Positions 63,507-64,000 of a stretch of 64,000 bases of DNA are shown in pieces. Within the stretch, counting starts at the first letter, position 1. Each line of letters starts with the position of its first letter. Origin of the DNA: Apibacter muscae (GTDB lineage: Bacteria; Bacteroidota; Bacteroidia; Flavobacteriales; Weeksellaceae); NCBI RefSeq assembly GCF_007845635.1, contig NZ_SELG01000029.1:62001-126000 (forward strand), read 5' to 3'. Made by a program: the position numbers and the translations under genes. The notes under the pieces are model-generated. The model ran no database searches. It worked only from the letters and a program-made list of their open reading frames with translations, and was not told the DNA's origin.

Positions 63507-64000
63507 TTATTTATTTTGGTAAAGATTATTTTGATAATCTATATCTCCTAATCTTTGTGATGCATCCAACATAATTAGATCAATTTTATCCAATGGTATA
63601 GGTAAGATAAACGAATATTCTTTGTGTGTCCATTTCCAGTAAGGTAAAGTTTTTTGTGGTATTCCAAATTCTTGTTTTTTTGAATTGTGCATTAGATTTA
63701 AAGGTATGTTATATATCTCTTTATTACCATTGGTATAAACTATAAATACATCTACAGGCATAGGAAAACTACCTGAATTTTGTAAAGTGATTTTTGTCTC
63801 GCCCTGCAATTCTTCCACTTTTTTGATCATATAGTCAATGGTTCTTGTAGTATTTGTCATATAGTTCCAATACCATTTTAAGTCCATCGCTGAAACCTTT
63901 TGGGCAATATGCATAAAATCTTTATCCGTAGGATGTTTAAATTTCCAAGTCTGGAAATATTCTTTCATAATTTTCGTAAAATTATCTTTACCAACTATAT
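63507..64000 (-). CDS. M1-family metallopeptidase, C-terminal part (cut by window edge)
   Basis: The frame is open to the right edge of the window and reads IVGKDNFTKIMKEYFQTWKF, then HPTDKDFMHIAQKV and DLKWYWNYMTNTTRTIDY. This is the end of the helical domain of aminopeptidase N-like M1 peptidases of Bacteroidota, followed by a beta-rich C-terminal domain. The HEXXH zinc site lies outside the window. An internal ATG at 63968 should not be taken as the start. coaX follows after 7 nt. Confidence 0.8.
   Translation of the reverse strand, partial: IVGKDNFTKIMKEYFQTWKFKHPTDKDFMHIAQKVSAMDLKWYWNYMTNTTRTIDYMIKKVEELQGETKITLQNSGSFPMPVDVFIVYTNGNKEIYNIPLNLMHNSKKQEFGIPQKTLPYWKWTHKEYSFILPIPLDKIDLIMLDASQRLGDIDYQNNLYQNK

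Noticed and set aside
1-64000. tRNA, rRNA, tmRNA or known riboswitches
   Set aside because: I looked in the intergenic gaps and found no cloverleaf, CCA-ended or conserved ribosomal sequence and no riboswitch core I know. A covariance-model scan would be decisive.

Overview
The window is AT-rich bacterial chromosome from a member of the Flavobacteriia (Bacteroidota). The evidence is many promoter -7 boxes of the Bacteroidota form TAnnTTTG, a PorW/SprE component of the type IX secretion system (T9SS), a protein with a T9SS C-terminal sorting domain, the flavobacterial arginine gene order using an ArgF'-type transcarbamylase, a LAB_N protein and a TonB-dependent receptor. A host-associated Weeksellaceae such as Apibacter would fit, but that is a guess from gene content.

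Layout. 1-12.3 kb holds housekeeping genes, mostly on the minus strand: lgt (cut by the window edge), yidD, a PpiD-like chaperone, a peroxiredoxin/thioredoxin/DUF6952 operon, queE, nadD, recJ, purE-purK, porW/sprE, and a divergent Kdo/WaaP-type kinase. 12.6-19.7 kb is an accessory type VI secretion (T6SS) cargo cluster on the plus strand. It contains a VgrG spike gene split by a frameshift, a LysM-domain protein of unknown function, four tandem paralogous membrane proteins (the third also frameshifted), and a PAAR-like protein with hydrophobic segments. I read it as a candidate effector followed by an amplified immunity array. 20-31.6 kb is mixed: ppk2, an outer-membrane barrel, a tiny T9SS sorting-domain protein, lon, comF, queD, an LpxH-like hydrolase, an HU/CCDC81-like protein, a membrane MutS-like ATPase, a 63-residue protein and mdh. 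31.7-34.7 kb is a three-gene lipid A or glycan modification operon (GT2, LAB_N, ArnT-like GT39).

34.7-41.2 kb is the leucine operon leuA-leuC-leuD-leuA2-leuB. Its leader is a textbook attenuator: a 15-codon leader peptide with 8 Ile/Leu codons, a pause hairpin, an antiterminator and a terminator are all readable. 42.0-52.8 kb is the arginine operon (GNAT, argG, argC, proC, argD, argF', a porin-like gene, argB, argE, argH). The transcarbamylase has Ser90 where N-succinylornithine enzymes have Pro and N-acetylornithine enzymes have Glu, so the acyl group used by the pathway is an open question that leans towards succinyl. 53-54.7 kb has an overlapping methyltransferase / VanZ-like / phosphoesterase trio.

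54.8-59.5 kb is a compact fructan-use operon (GH32 then a TonB receptor, no SusD) with a candidate operator over its promoter. 59.7-63.5 kb shows a membrane O-acyltransferase bracketed by two near-identical ~610-bp direct repeats of coaX: the complete gene and a 5'-truncated pseudogene. The window ends inside an M1-family peptidase gene. I saw no rRNA, tRNA, CRISPR array, transposase or integrase gene.
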